DNA from: Collybiopsis luxurians FD-317 M1
Lineage: Eukaryota > Basidiomycota > Agaricomycetes > Agaricales > Omphalotaceae
Length of the DNA: 64,000 bases
Direction: 5' to 3'
Assembly: GCA_000827265.1 (NCBI GenBank)
Contig: KN834749.1
Coordinates: forward strand, 547,500 to 611,499
The notes below the pieces were generated by a model. It did no database searches. It saw nothing but the letters and a program-made list of their open reading frames with translations, and was not told the origin of the DNA. Positions 54,352 to 64,000 of the stretch are shown here, one piece after another; the stretch's first letter is position 1, and each line of letters starts with the position of its first letter. Both the position numbers and the translations under genes were made by a program.

Positions 54352-55941
54352 TCATCCAAGCATGGTTCTGAATGAATGTTTTGTGATACGCGTAAAAATT
54401 TCGCGAGCATCGTGGCTATTGCTAGTGGTAGGGTGTTCCTCACTCAGTTCGCCTTGAACTAGTATTTTAGCGGAAGATTTAGTGGCAATTGGTGTAGAAC
54501 TTGATGAGAGGGAAGACATTGAAGGGATGGACGATATCGACGAGCACCGAGAGATCGAGGTCTGAGAGGATGATGTCGAAGAATCAGTAGATGACGAAGA
54601 GGTCGATGATGTTGAGGAACATCTTGAAAGACTTGGAACAGAGCACAGCAAAGAAGATGGAATGGATCGAACGGATGGGGAGAGTCTGTGAGTAATCCGT
54701 CCCGCAGTCGGAGGGATAATTGGAGAAGTTTGACATTTGAAAGGGGAATGGAGCTGTGCGGTTTTAGTTTCGCGCTGTGTATCCCCACCGTCAGTAGTAA
54801 CATCTTCAGAATCTGCAACGTGTTCCATCGCCTCTTCCAAAATCTTCATTAAATGCTGGATTTCACTCTCCTGCATTACCTGCCGCGTTCCTTCGATTTT
54901 TGTATTGTCTTCTTCATTATTGCCGTCGACTGAGTGCAAGACCTGGCAATTTGATGTGGTAATGAATTCAGTACCACAATCTATCGCAGTAAGTCGCATC
55001 TTGCCATCGCCTAGTCTTGGTACGAAGGACATTTCTATCGACATACACGGCAAGACTGGTGTGAGATTAGTTCCTGGAGTTTTAAACACGCCGAAAAACA
55101 AAATATTCAAATGGTATGCACCTGTGAAAGTAGATGCATGCTTTGATCGTTTCACCACACTCAAGGCTTCAGGAACTTCTACGCGGCGTTTAGTGGACTG
55201 AAACAATTCAAAATCGATTAATACACCTTGTTTACTCAAATAAACGACATACCTGTGGAATCCTATTCGTCACATTGGAAAATGGAGGATCGTGGAGGGA
55301 GGGACATAGTTCTGGGGAGAGCAATTAATAAGGATTACGAATGAAGGGTAAGATAATAATTTTCATCATACGTGTGTTACTTTTAATGCTGCGTTCCTTC
55401 AAAGCAATCCTGACGATGGTTCTTGTCATTCTGAGTGAATAGATGAAGATTCGTAAACATACCAGTCATGATAAAGTAGTTTTACAGCATCCAAATTGGG
55501 TAGAATGTTCGTATCCAGAAATTCTTCTGGGTCGCCTACTTTTCCGGACAGCAGAACGTATTCTAAACCGAAAAGAGTCTGACGTCGAAGATCTTCGAGA
55601 CCACATCGACGGTTGATCGCGCGGACGTTGGCAAGAAACTCTTCGCTCTTTATTGCTGTGGCGAGGTTCTTTCCCGAATTGAAGCAGATTTGGGGGCCTT
55701 AAATAAATGGAAATCATACCTTGGCGAAGTCTGCCTCGTTTATTCCGACATCCGGCTCAGCCAAGGTATTTGTGGTCCAGTTCAGGATAAGCACGTCCTC
55801 TTCAGCGTCTTCGAAGAATCCGGGAGTAATGTGACGCCAAAGCCATGAGTCTTCCAGTTCGGTAAGCAAATCTTCGTCCAGATATATAGGCATGCTTGAG
55901 GTACTGTCAACAAGATACTCCAAGAATATATCTGAAGGCAT
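54352..55941 (-). CDS. Uncharacterised protein with a Ser/Thr-rich tail
   Basis: Unrecognised multi-exon gene starting MPSDIFLEYLVDSTSS. Exons rebuilt by frame: MPSDIFLEYLVDS to NEADFAK; a second joining on as SEEFLANVRAINRRCGLEDLRR and ending LLYHDW; small pieces IALKERSIK and LCPSLHDPPFSNVTNRIPQ; then RRVEVPEALSVVKRSKHAST; and a final exon with VLPCMSIEMSFVPRLGDGKM. That exon contains a Glu/Asp-rich helix (IQHLMKILEEAMEHV) and a run of serines (about 55 of 80 residues between 54.48 and 54.66 kb), ending ITKHSFRTMLG. The ordered front, around RINRRCGLEDL and FGLEYVLLSGKVG, looks globular but matches no family I know. The last exons are joined with lower confidence than the first two. Confidence 0.55.
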
Positions 55942-56249
55942 TGTAGCTCAGTTGGGAGAAGGAAACAACTGGGCGAGCTTGGAGATGAGCTAAGTAACTC
56001 AGGATTGGTGGGAGTACGAGAACAAGGATGCGACGTGACTCCGTCACCAGTGTAAGGAACGTGACCGTGCGGTTTGCGAAATACAGCTTTGACCACGCGA
56101 ACATGGTAACTTTTTCCATTGTCACTTGAAATCGAGAAAGGTCGAGGTGTAAAGCTTAAGAATAGCGGAAACAGCTCTGCAGTTATGGTACTACAGCTAC
56201 AGTACTTATGTCATTACAATGCTCATTCGCAAAAAAATTCAATTCATCC
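55942..56249. other. Short spacer between two minus-strand genes
   Basis: The 308 bp between the transporter stop and the upstream gene's ATG carry the promoter of the Ser-rich gene. Overlapping minus-strand frames at 55782-56125 have no motif. No TATA box of good quality was seen. Confidence 0.35.
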
Positions 56250-58901
56250 TTAATATGCAAATCTGAAGTCCATTCTCTGATTCCCCTCGTCCTTGGTTGT
56301 TTCAAGATATTCTTCCTGCTGCTGTTGAAGTGAACATGCATATCAGTACCATGCAGGTACTTTAAATGGCTTGACTGACCTCTTTAGACCAGGAGTTCCA
56401 TGTTTTTTGTCGGCGTTGGTTTAGGTACTTGTAGAAAAAGTAGGTTCCGATGTACAACGAGATGTTCATGGAGCAAATTCCAATCAGCGCACGATTTCCG
56501 TTCTTGTCTGTACATGTGACGCGGAGCTCGTAAGAGCGGCATCGAAAGCGAATAGAAACAACAACGCACATAGCGGCTAATAGACGAGAAAGTAGGCATT
56601 ATATGCGTAAGAGATGATTGAGTGGGGACATACCGCATCTTTTGTTCGATATATATTAGCCTAGACAACCAGAGTGAGTAAAAAACAAAACACCTTTTTC
56701 GATTTCAACTTACATATACTACTGCTCCAGCCTATATCGAGTAAAATGTCAAAAACATGACAATGGAAATAGGACTGGAAACCGTACTTGGACAAACATG
56801 TTATAAACACTAGGAAGGTATAGAGATCTAGCATCTGCGAGACTCTGATGTTCATTTGAACATTCTTACCTCGCGGAGATAGTCCTAAAATCAATAGTTC
56901 TCTCGATGCATGTCCTCGTTCGTAGGAAATGTGACTTACCTCGTTCGTACAGAATTTGAGTTTCTGGAGGCCCACCCGACTTGGATGGGATGCACGTAAG
57001 GGAAGCCGGTTATAAGTGTTACTACGGCAAAGTAAACCCATTGCGAAGTTTGAGCGTTGAAAGTATACAGTGCGATCAAAAGAGGTAATCTTGAGTTAAG
57101 AAGTATTACATATCTTAATGTTCATCGAAATTTGAGCCTACTCACGCCCAGATCTGAAGAATGATCGTTGCAAATACGCGACTGTTGATTATCTCGCTCA
57201 GAAAAACGCAGAAAAGGAGCATCAAAAGACCCAGAACAGAGGATGGTATTGATAGAAGATTCGATTGCGTGGTGTTAAACCCAAGGTGTCGTAAGGAAAG
57301 AGTCAGATAGTTTTGAGGAGGGCCGACAGGCACTTCAAAGAACAAAAGAAACGGATATGTTGAGATCACTGATCAACCAGCAGGAAACAAACAACTAACT
57401 CATATGAGTCAAGCCTAGAAGGTAGATGGGCCACATCCTCCAATCTCGAACGGCTTTCCATATAGCGGCGATACTGAGGCCTTCACGGTTATGCATATCA
57501 CTCTTGGAAGGGTCATCGCGAAGAATACTAGTGATGAGAGTTCAGAGGATCTTCTACATTGAGCTGCTCAAAGATTTACCGGTTCACAATAATGATTTCT
57601 TCACTGTAACAGAAGGATGTTAAGATAGCGTGACGCAAGCACCTGCAGGACTTTCTCACCGTTCCGTAAACCAGCCTTTGGGTCTAAACCATGTTTTAGT
57701 TTGTGTAGGCCCTGGTGGCAGTAGGAAAAATGAGCAGACTCCAACAAGAAGAGTACCGCCTCCTTCGATTAAGAAGAGATACCGCCATCCAGCATGACCT
57801 CCAATCCCATCGAGCTTGAGAATACCGGTGGCCAGGAAAGCGCTCACAATCACTGCGATATAGTTCGAGACCCAGAAAAATCCCAACCGAATGGGGAGTT
57901 CAGTTTTTGTATAATCTGCACGGAGAGAGATGAGTGTAACGAAAGAAATACGAATATCACCGTACAGTAAGAGAGATATAGAACGACATCGGGGATAAAA
58001 CCACCCTGTAGGAACCCGAGGAGGAACCTAAGGAATTACGGTGAGTTTCAATTCCCTGGCATCAGATCTGAGCCGACCTTGTAGCCAAAAAAGACCCGCG
58101 TCCACTGAGCCAAAATTGACACATCGCTACTATACTCCAAACCACCATCTGTGGAGATATATAAGCTTTTAACGCGTGGAAGGACGATACCGACAGACTT
58201 GAGTTGGGATCCACACATCTGGACCGACTCTTGAGAATAAAAATTAGCTGCGCTTTCAGAATAACGATAAGATGCTACCTTTTGGAGACAAGCTGAGATG
58301 GTAGCTCTTAGGGAGAGGTTGAGAAACTGAACAACCGCACGCGAATATCACGTACCGGCAATAAGAAAGGATATCCTGAAAAGTGAATTTCCCAGATTGT
58401 AGTCGTTTGTTGTCATCCCAAGGTCGGGCAAAAAGTTGTCAGTATTCGCCTGGGATAGATTATTTCGATCCAAATCGAGTGCAAAGAACATGATTCCGGC
58501 CCATAGCATGATTCTCCAGTCAATTTTTCGTACTACTGCCTGAAATGAAATGTCAGAATTACTATATATAGGCGCAAAAATTTGACTAAGGGCACCTTTT
58601 CCTCTCTCCAAGACCACCGTGCGTCAGGATCGAATCTGTGGGTATTCTCGTATTGTGGCCTTGGACGGTAGATTTCGCACGAGATAGGGTCGTCAAAAAC
58701 CGAGGGCTGTGTGGCAACACTATCGGGATCGACGTAGGATTTTCTCCATCTGCCCAAAATACCTCCTCCAATATTCTCCAGTGATTCTCCCAGAGGCGGT
58801 TTTTGCTCTGTAAATGAAGCAGCACTCGTAGGTGTATGGCTACTCTTCTCAGTGCTGTACAGTGCATCCGGCTTTGGCCTCTCGATAAACACGGTAGTCA
58901 T
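56250..58901 (-). CDS. Dal5-family MFS transporter (anion:cation symporter)
   Basis: Plasma-membrane major facilitator for organic anions or vitamins, in the allantoate/nicotinate permease family. The cytosolic N-terminus (about 120 residues) is followed by a first span VVRKIDWRIMLWAGIMFFALDLDRNNLSQANTD, with the family's D-R-N-N-x-x-x-A motif. Later come FLIAELPSQLVSK-like residues, GFLQGGFIPDVVLYLSY, the PIRLGFFWVSNYIA span, GWRYLFLIEG and FLLPPGP. The loop FRPKGWFTEREE leads into the second half. The C-terminal hallmark is DEGNQRMDFRFAY, close to the DEGNKRLDFRY end of Dal5. At least twelve introns. A TATA box lies about 60 bp upstream of the ATG. Substrate cannot be read from sequence. 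Confidence 0.85.
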
Positions 58902-59470
58902 GATCAGAGAAGAAACAGAGTGGAGGGGGACAAGGACAGACTTTCCGTCAGAAGCCGCGATTTATAGCGTTCCTTGTCAGTATCTGGTCATAATGGTGAA
59001 AGTATTCAATATGCGTGCGTGGTAACCCATTGCGCGCTGGAAGGTGGGTATTGCGCGATTCTATACAGACGTGTGACAATCGAAGCACCACATTGGGTAT
59101 CTGTCCTTCCTTTCTGGGATGCGATTAGGTACGATAGAAGTAGTAAGGCTACAACTTTCCGTCGAGCGAAAATGGGCACTTGATAATAACCATTTTCCTA
59201 CAATCTGTATTCAACAATTGCAACATCCAACATCCCTGGTTTATTTGAACATGAGTATATGCATGTGTCGTTTTTCTAAAATCCATGTTCCAGTTGCGCA
59301 AGGTAAAACCTCAGATCGGTCCATTTGATTACTTCTATTTTCACTCAAAGGAAATCGAACCCTTCTGTATCACGACTGAAGCAAGGTTAAAATTTGTCTA
59401 TCAACTGTGGCCATCTGTACCCAAAAAGACCAATCTACCGCCAACTCTGTTTTATGCACGGTCACCTTGC
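58902..59470. other. Intergenic, CCT-eta to transporter promoter
   Basis: The 569 bp lie between the CCT-eta stop and the transporter start. They contain the transporter promoter (TATA box at 58960-58967) and the 3' UTR of CCT-eta. Short frames at 58974-59328 and 59285-59506 lack motifs. Confidence 0.35.
58960..58967 (-). promoter_or_regulatory. TATA box (CTATAAAT) of the Dal5-like transporter
   Basis: On the minus strand CTATAAAT lies 59-66 bp upstream of ATG 58901, a usual spacing with a short 5' UTR. The flanking sequence is GC-rich, so it stands out. Confidence 0.5.
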
Positions 59471-61406
59471 TTAGCGGCGAGACATGCCCCGTCCTCTTCC
59501 ACGTAAGGCTCTCTGGGCAGTCCCCGGCGGAGCTTTTGGTCCCGGATTTGGCTGTAGAAAAATATTAGACATTGTAGGGGAAAGGATTCCACAGTTCACA
59601 TACTTGTTCACTTTGAGGGTTTCTCACTGTTTCATCGACACTCAGAATTAGACAAGCCGCTTCTGCTGCACTACTGATCGCATTCAACTTGACCAGAGCG
59701 GGTTCCCACACAAAAGCATCCATGTTGTCACGAACACCGGAAGCACCATCAACGTCAACTCCGAACCATTTTTGTCCTTTCGCGTGTTGCATGCGGAGCT
59801 TGTTCAGAATATCCGTGGAATCAAGTCCAGCATTATCGCATATCTGTCTGGGAATAATTTCAAGAGCTTTGGCAAAAGCAGTTATGATGAGCTGCAGTTT
59901 TCCCGGGATTGAGAGGGCATGTTTGCGAATATGCGCAGAAAGGTCCATCTAGATAACAGTGATAGGCCAGAAGCGACGAAGAATGGTGTTGAAGGCTTAC
60001 TTCTATGGCACCGCCTCCTGCAACGACGTCGCCGTTCTTCACCGCCCGTTTTACGACCATGATAGCATCGTGAAGACTTCTCTCCACTTCCTCAATGAAC
60101 TGGTCGGCACCTCCGCGAAGAACGAGTGTACATGTTTTAGCTTTAGGACACTCTTCGAACAGGTTGTATCGTTCGCCGCCAATCTGCCTCTCTTCAAACG
60201 AGCCGCAAGTGCCAAGATGTTCCCTAGCAATATCGGAAGTCGTTGATTGAATTGATCCACCGACGGCCTGGACAACACGACGGAGATCACCCGCAGCGAC
60301 GCGTCCTGCACAAAAAATGTCGCGATCGGCGAAGTACTGCGTGGCCAAGTCACCGATAGGGAGTTTGCTGAGAACTACTTTTGCACCAGTCTTTTCGATA
60401 GCTTCGAGCTTTCGATAGATAATTTCCCATTCTGCGTCCACGATTGCCTGATAGTCCGATACGTGCTCCACCCGGACTTCCGCGTTGTCCTTTTCTGCTT
60501 TCAGCTCGAGCTCGACATTCAAGCACAGTATGAGAGGTTTTTTGAAAGATTTAGGTTGCTGTTCAGCACCGGCGTAGGTGAAAGTTTTTTTGAAAGCAAC
60601 ACCCTTGATAAGCAAGGAGTCTTGCATTCCTCCCCCGGCAATCTTCTTTACGCCAATAAGGGATTCATCGAGATCGTCCTCCTCAAGCGATTGGACAGCA
60701 TCGACGACCATTTTTGAGAAGAACGGCTTTTCCGAGTGGATCAATTTGGACGACATCGATGTTGATGCGCATTTGAGCAGCAATGAACGAAAACGTCTGT
60801 GTATCGGTAAGTTTCAGAAGAGGTTTCCTACACCGGACGTACTCTGGATCTGATTTTTCCACAGTCACTTGTATCTCTTTTATCCTATCTATCGCCTGAA
60901 GAAAATGAGTAAATTTTACGTATAAAAATAAAGAAAAAGCGCACAAGCTGAGAAGCTTTCCTGAATCCCTTCATGATGATATGTGGACTAACTCCTTCTT
61001 CAATGAAGCCTCTGATTTCCTTGAGCAACTGAGCGGCCAAAAGCACAACACTGGTAGTCCCATCTCCGACTTCTGCATCCTGCGCACGAGCAATATCGAC
61101 CAAGGTCCGGGCAGCTGGATGGACGATATCCAATAATTTTAGAATTGTAGCGCCATCGTTGGTGATCTGAGCTTCGCCACGATCCGATACGATGAGCTTG
61201 TCCATTCCTCTGGGACCGAGAGTACTTGATAATGTTTCAGCAATGGCAAGGCAGGCAGAAATGTTGGATAATAATTGTGGATTTCCTTGGGATGTATCCG
61301 TTCCCTCCTTGAGGACAAGAACGGTGGGTTGCTAGCAGCTAATCAACATATAAAAAAGAAAACAGAAAAATGAAGTTTCCATTACCATCGGTAGACCTCG
61401 CTGCAT
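59471..61406 (-). CDS. CCT7: CCT/TRiC chaperonin subunit eta (Cct7)
   Basis: One of eight subunits of the cytosolic group II chaperonin that folds actin and tubulin with ATP. The start MQRGLPM is joined by an intron to [17 protein letters not shown]. Motifs: [47 protein letters not shown] (ATP site), [23 protein letters not shown] (eta-type), [15 protein letters not shown], and [34 protein letters not shown] follows, then [18 protein letters not shown] and [27 protein letters not shown]. The end is Gly/Arg-rich, GRGRGMSRR, as in fungal Cct7. About eight short introns. It diverges from RAD5 with just 129 bp between start codons. Confidence 0.92.
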
Positions 61407-61535
61407 TTTTGAGAATGTCAATGTGTACCTAAAGGCTAAGGTGGACGCGGCGAAGCTTTTGTCACTCTGTCACGTTACAGGAAAAAGTGACTGTATGAGT
61501 CATCGTCGCGTATATCCCCTTCGCGTCTCACCACG
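61407..61535. promoter_or_regulatory. Compact bidirectional promoter, CCT7 / RAD5
   Basis: Only 129 bp separate the two divergent ATGs. It includes GTCACGTTACAG-type sequence and a CGTATATCCCC element about 25 bp before the RAD5 ATG. Both genes probably share one open-chromatin region. No repeat is present here. Confidence 0.5.
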
Positions 61536-64000
61536 ATGAACGAACCACCTCCTCTTTTCTTCGCCAGCTCTGACGATGAGGACACTACTATGCAAGTTGA
61601 CTCTGATGATCCCAAAGTCGACCCTTCTATATCAGTGCAAACAGAGCAGAAACCGCTCTTCCTGACTTCTGCAAGCGACGAGGATGACCTTCCTCTGATA
61701 CCTCAGAAGAGGGAAAGTTCTCCAGGCATTGACTTGGATGACATTCCACTTCCTAGAGCTTCCAGCGTCAGCGCTAGCTCTATCTCTGAATGCATTTCTA
61801 TATCCTCCGACTCCGACTCCGACGCCGCGCCACCACCTCAGAAAAAGCAGAAACTTCCGCCGACAAAGAAAAGGCGTCTTTCTTTCTCCGCGGCAACTTC
61901 GTCTTCCTCAATCTCGAGTCAATTTCCGGTATATATGGGAGAGTTTCTTGTTCCCAACGCGTGGAGTAGCATGTCAGGTTCTGGATACGTGAAGGTCAAC
62001 GATGTCATCAGAATAGAGCGCGACGTCGATCATTTCAATACTTCTAGAATAGACTCGAAAGGAAAGAAGAAGGTAGATGACACAAAGAAGGCGGGTAGCG
62101 GCGGCAAGAAACAGGTCTCTCTTGCGTCGATGCTTAAGCCTCTACCAAGCAATATGAAAACATCTAAAAAAAAGGGTAATGATACTATTGTACGGCTAGT
62201 CACAAATCGGGGAGTAGGCGAGTTACATCTGTTTCTGCTAGTCAAATCGATATCTGAATTTCAGTCTACCCGCAGAATTTGGAAGGCTTCCCCAAGAAGT
62301 TGCTTGGTGGACTTCAAAACTTCTTGACCTAAGTATGTAGCGCTTCAGACGCAAAAAATTCTCTGCTAATCGAAATTTTCAGGTGTAATCGAATTACGAG
62401 GGAAATTGACCGACTGTCCCTCGAAACTCACCGTCGGCGCCAGCCTCATTGTCTCGATTGATGTATATTTGCTTCCATCGGCCTTTACACCAGTAAGACC
62501 GACTGGCGGTGATGATCGACCCAGAGTCATGTTTGGAGAAGGTCTAGAGACCGAGGAAGAAAAGGCCCTTAGAGAACGAAAAAGCGCCGTGCTCAAACTA
62601 TTTGATGTCATCGGTCTCAAACCTCATGCAGGCTGTACTATCGACCAAGAAAATCTCGAAAACGAGCATCAGGAAGAGGTTTTGGAGAAAACGCGGGCTT
62701 CTCAGCAGAATCCTAAGAAGCATGTTGAAATTGTAGGAGATGGGGAGGAAATAGAGGTTGAAGACGGTGAAGACTTGTCAAAAAGTGACCTAGATGTCAT
62801 CTATAGACGGTATGACGTCAAGCTTTCGTTAACTATATGGTTCATTATAGCTTGATACAGCGCTCAACACCATGATCAGGACATGGGCGAAATGGAACCG
62901 GCAGAATCGTTCGCTTTAACACTGCGTGGATATCAGAAGCAAGCCTTATTGTAAACTGATGCTTTCTACCTTTTTGATAACTCATCCGCAGACTTATCTG
63001 ATTTTTGTGCAGCTGGATGGATTCCTTGGAATCAGGCAAGATGAACGCGCGAGAAGCAAATTCATTACATCCTCTTTGGAGCGAGTATGTCTCATTGTAC
63101 ATGCTCAGATTTTGTAACTTCGCTGAACATAGTCGAACTAGATACACTTTTCCTCCAAAGCCGCATGGCGGCTTCATTGACTTGACGCAGGACGATAAAC
63201 TCTTCTACCTCAACCCGTACTCTGGAGAGATGTCCTTGGACTTTCCGAAGTCTGAACGTAATTGTAAAGGGGGTATACTCGCGTACGTCTTCTTCTGTGT
63301 TGCTAGCAAGATTGGGTCCGATTGATGTCCTATAGTGATGGTGAAATATTTGGTGTACTAGCCTTTTGAAAATCCTGCTAATTTCTTTTCTTGGCTCGCG
63401 TTTCCTTATTGTTAGAAAGTAAGGATTGTGCTGTCTTGACATTCCCTTCTGATTTTATCTCTTCTCTAGTGGGTATGGGTAAAACGATCATGATGTCTGC
63501 GCTCATCCACAGTAACCTTGGTTCCGATGAATACGCCGATCAAACTTCTGCCTCTAAGCATCGCCAACTCAAGCTGAATACTGCTTTCCGTCCAGCCAAT
63601 AACCGGAAGCCTAAACTCCCATCTCCGCCTTCTGCCTCCCTTATTGTAGCTCCAACTTCACTCATAGACCAATGGGGAGAAGAGATTGAAAGGTCTAGCA
63701 AACCCGGAACTGTCAAAGTTGTGGTATGGCACGGTCAGAGCCGCAATGATCTCGAAGATGTTTTAGAGGACAATAACTCGGTAGGTGATGAAAACACGAA
63801 ACCCATCAAAGTTGTTGTCACATCATATGGGACGCTGGTGTCAGAGTATTCCAAAGTGGAAAGGTCCGGTTCTCCGATGTATGAGGGTGTGCAAAGTCTT
63901 TGTCTCCTTCCACAAGTATTTTAAAGGACTTGATACAGTGGAATGGCTTCGTGTGGTTTTAGACGAAGCTCATTCATGTAAATCTCGTACTAGTAAAACT
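61536..64000 (+). CDS. RAD5: RAD5-like DNA repair helicase/ubiquitin ligase, 5' part (cut by window end)
   Basis: Snf2-family ATPase and E3 ligase that polyubiquitinates PCNA in damage tolerance; only the first part is present. The N-terminus is acidic and disordered (SSDDEDTTMQVDSDD, PPQKKQKLPPTKKRR). The HIRAN-like domain reads FPVYMGEFLVPNAWSSMSGSGYVKVNDVIRIERD. Then a stretch KLTVGASLIVSIDVYLLP and LRGYQKQALLWM, as at the Snf2 N-lobe, then YTFPPKPHGGFIDL, YLNPYSGEMSLDFP and NCKGGILA. The Walker A region is split by introns around 63293-63469, then VGMGKTIMMSALIHS, LIVAPTSLIDQWGEEIE, VVVTSYGTLVSEYSK and WLRVVLDEAHS (DEAH box). The RING and C-lobe lie beyond the window. At least seven introns are present. 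The Walker A splice cannot be decided by eye. Confidence 0.87.

Overview
The window looks like the genome of a mushroom-forming basidiomycete (Agaricomycetes). Genes are densely packed on both strands. Most are broken by several introns of about 50-66 nt with GT(A/G)NGT donors. The gene content is typically fungal: chitin synthase, a Dal5-type transporter, methylisocitrate lyase, Nte1, Vps33, Wss1 and Rad5. I see no transposon, virus, CRISPR array, rRNA or convincing tRNA. Exon junctions are read by eye from frame continuity, splice consensus and family motifs. For CK1, pantothenate kinase, the homeodomain gene, the F-box gene and the SAM methyltransferase I checked that exon lengths keep frame.

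Layout. 0.8-6.6 kb: casein kinase I (-) diverging from a chitin synthase (+). 7.3-14.6 kb: two large low-complexity fungal proteins, converging. 15.4-19.3 kb: pantothenate kinase and a protein with three homeodomains (+). 20.0-26.9 kb, all (-): a DUF3602-type GRGG-repeat protein, a probable Sld3-like replication factor, a flavin monooxygenase and a mitochondrial 2-methylisocitrate lyase. 28.2-37.8 kb (+): an orphan membrane protein, the Nte1 phospholipase and Vps33. 38.7-50.7 kb (+): a 73-aa YABBY/HMG-like protein, an F-box/LRR protein, a small stress-type protein, the exosome cofactor Lrp1/Rrp47, a long SAM methyltransferase and the Wss1 protease. 50.7-64 kb: an Efm3/FAM86-like methyltransferase (-), mitochondrial ribosomal protein mS45 (+), an unknown Ser-rich protein (-), a Dal5-family transporter (-), CCT-eta (-) and the 5' part of RAD5 (+), which runs off the window.

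The genes are mostly housekeeping and do not form one pathway or cluster. Loose themes are genome maintenance (Sld3-like, Wss1, Rad5), membrane and cell wall (chitin synthase, Nte1, Vps33) and propionate/CoA metabolism (methylisocitrate lyase, pantothenate kinase). I found no convincing new multi-gene system. The most notable signals are at gene-structure level: a homeodomain exon unit present three times with an intron at the identical codon and phase, two of these introns having GC donors; micro-exons inside catalytic or conserved motifs of NTE1, chitin synthase and apparently RAD5; and a heptamer repeat in a 168-bp bidirectional promoter.
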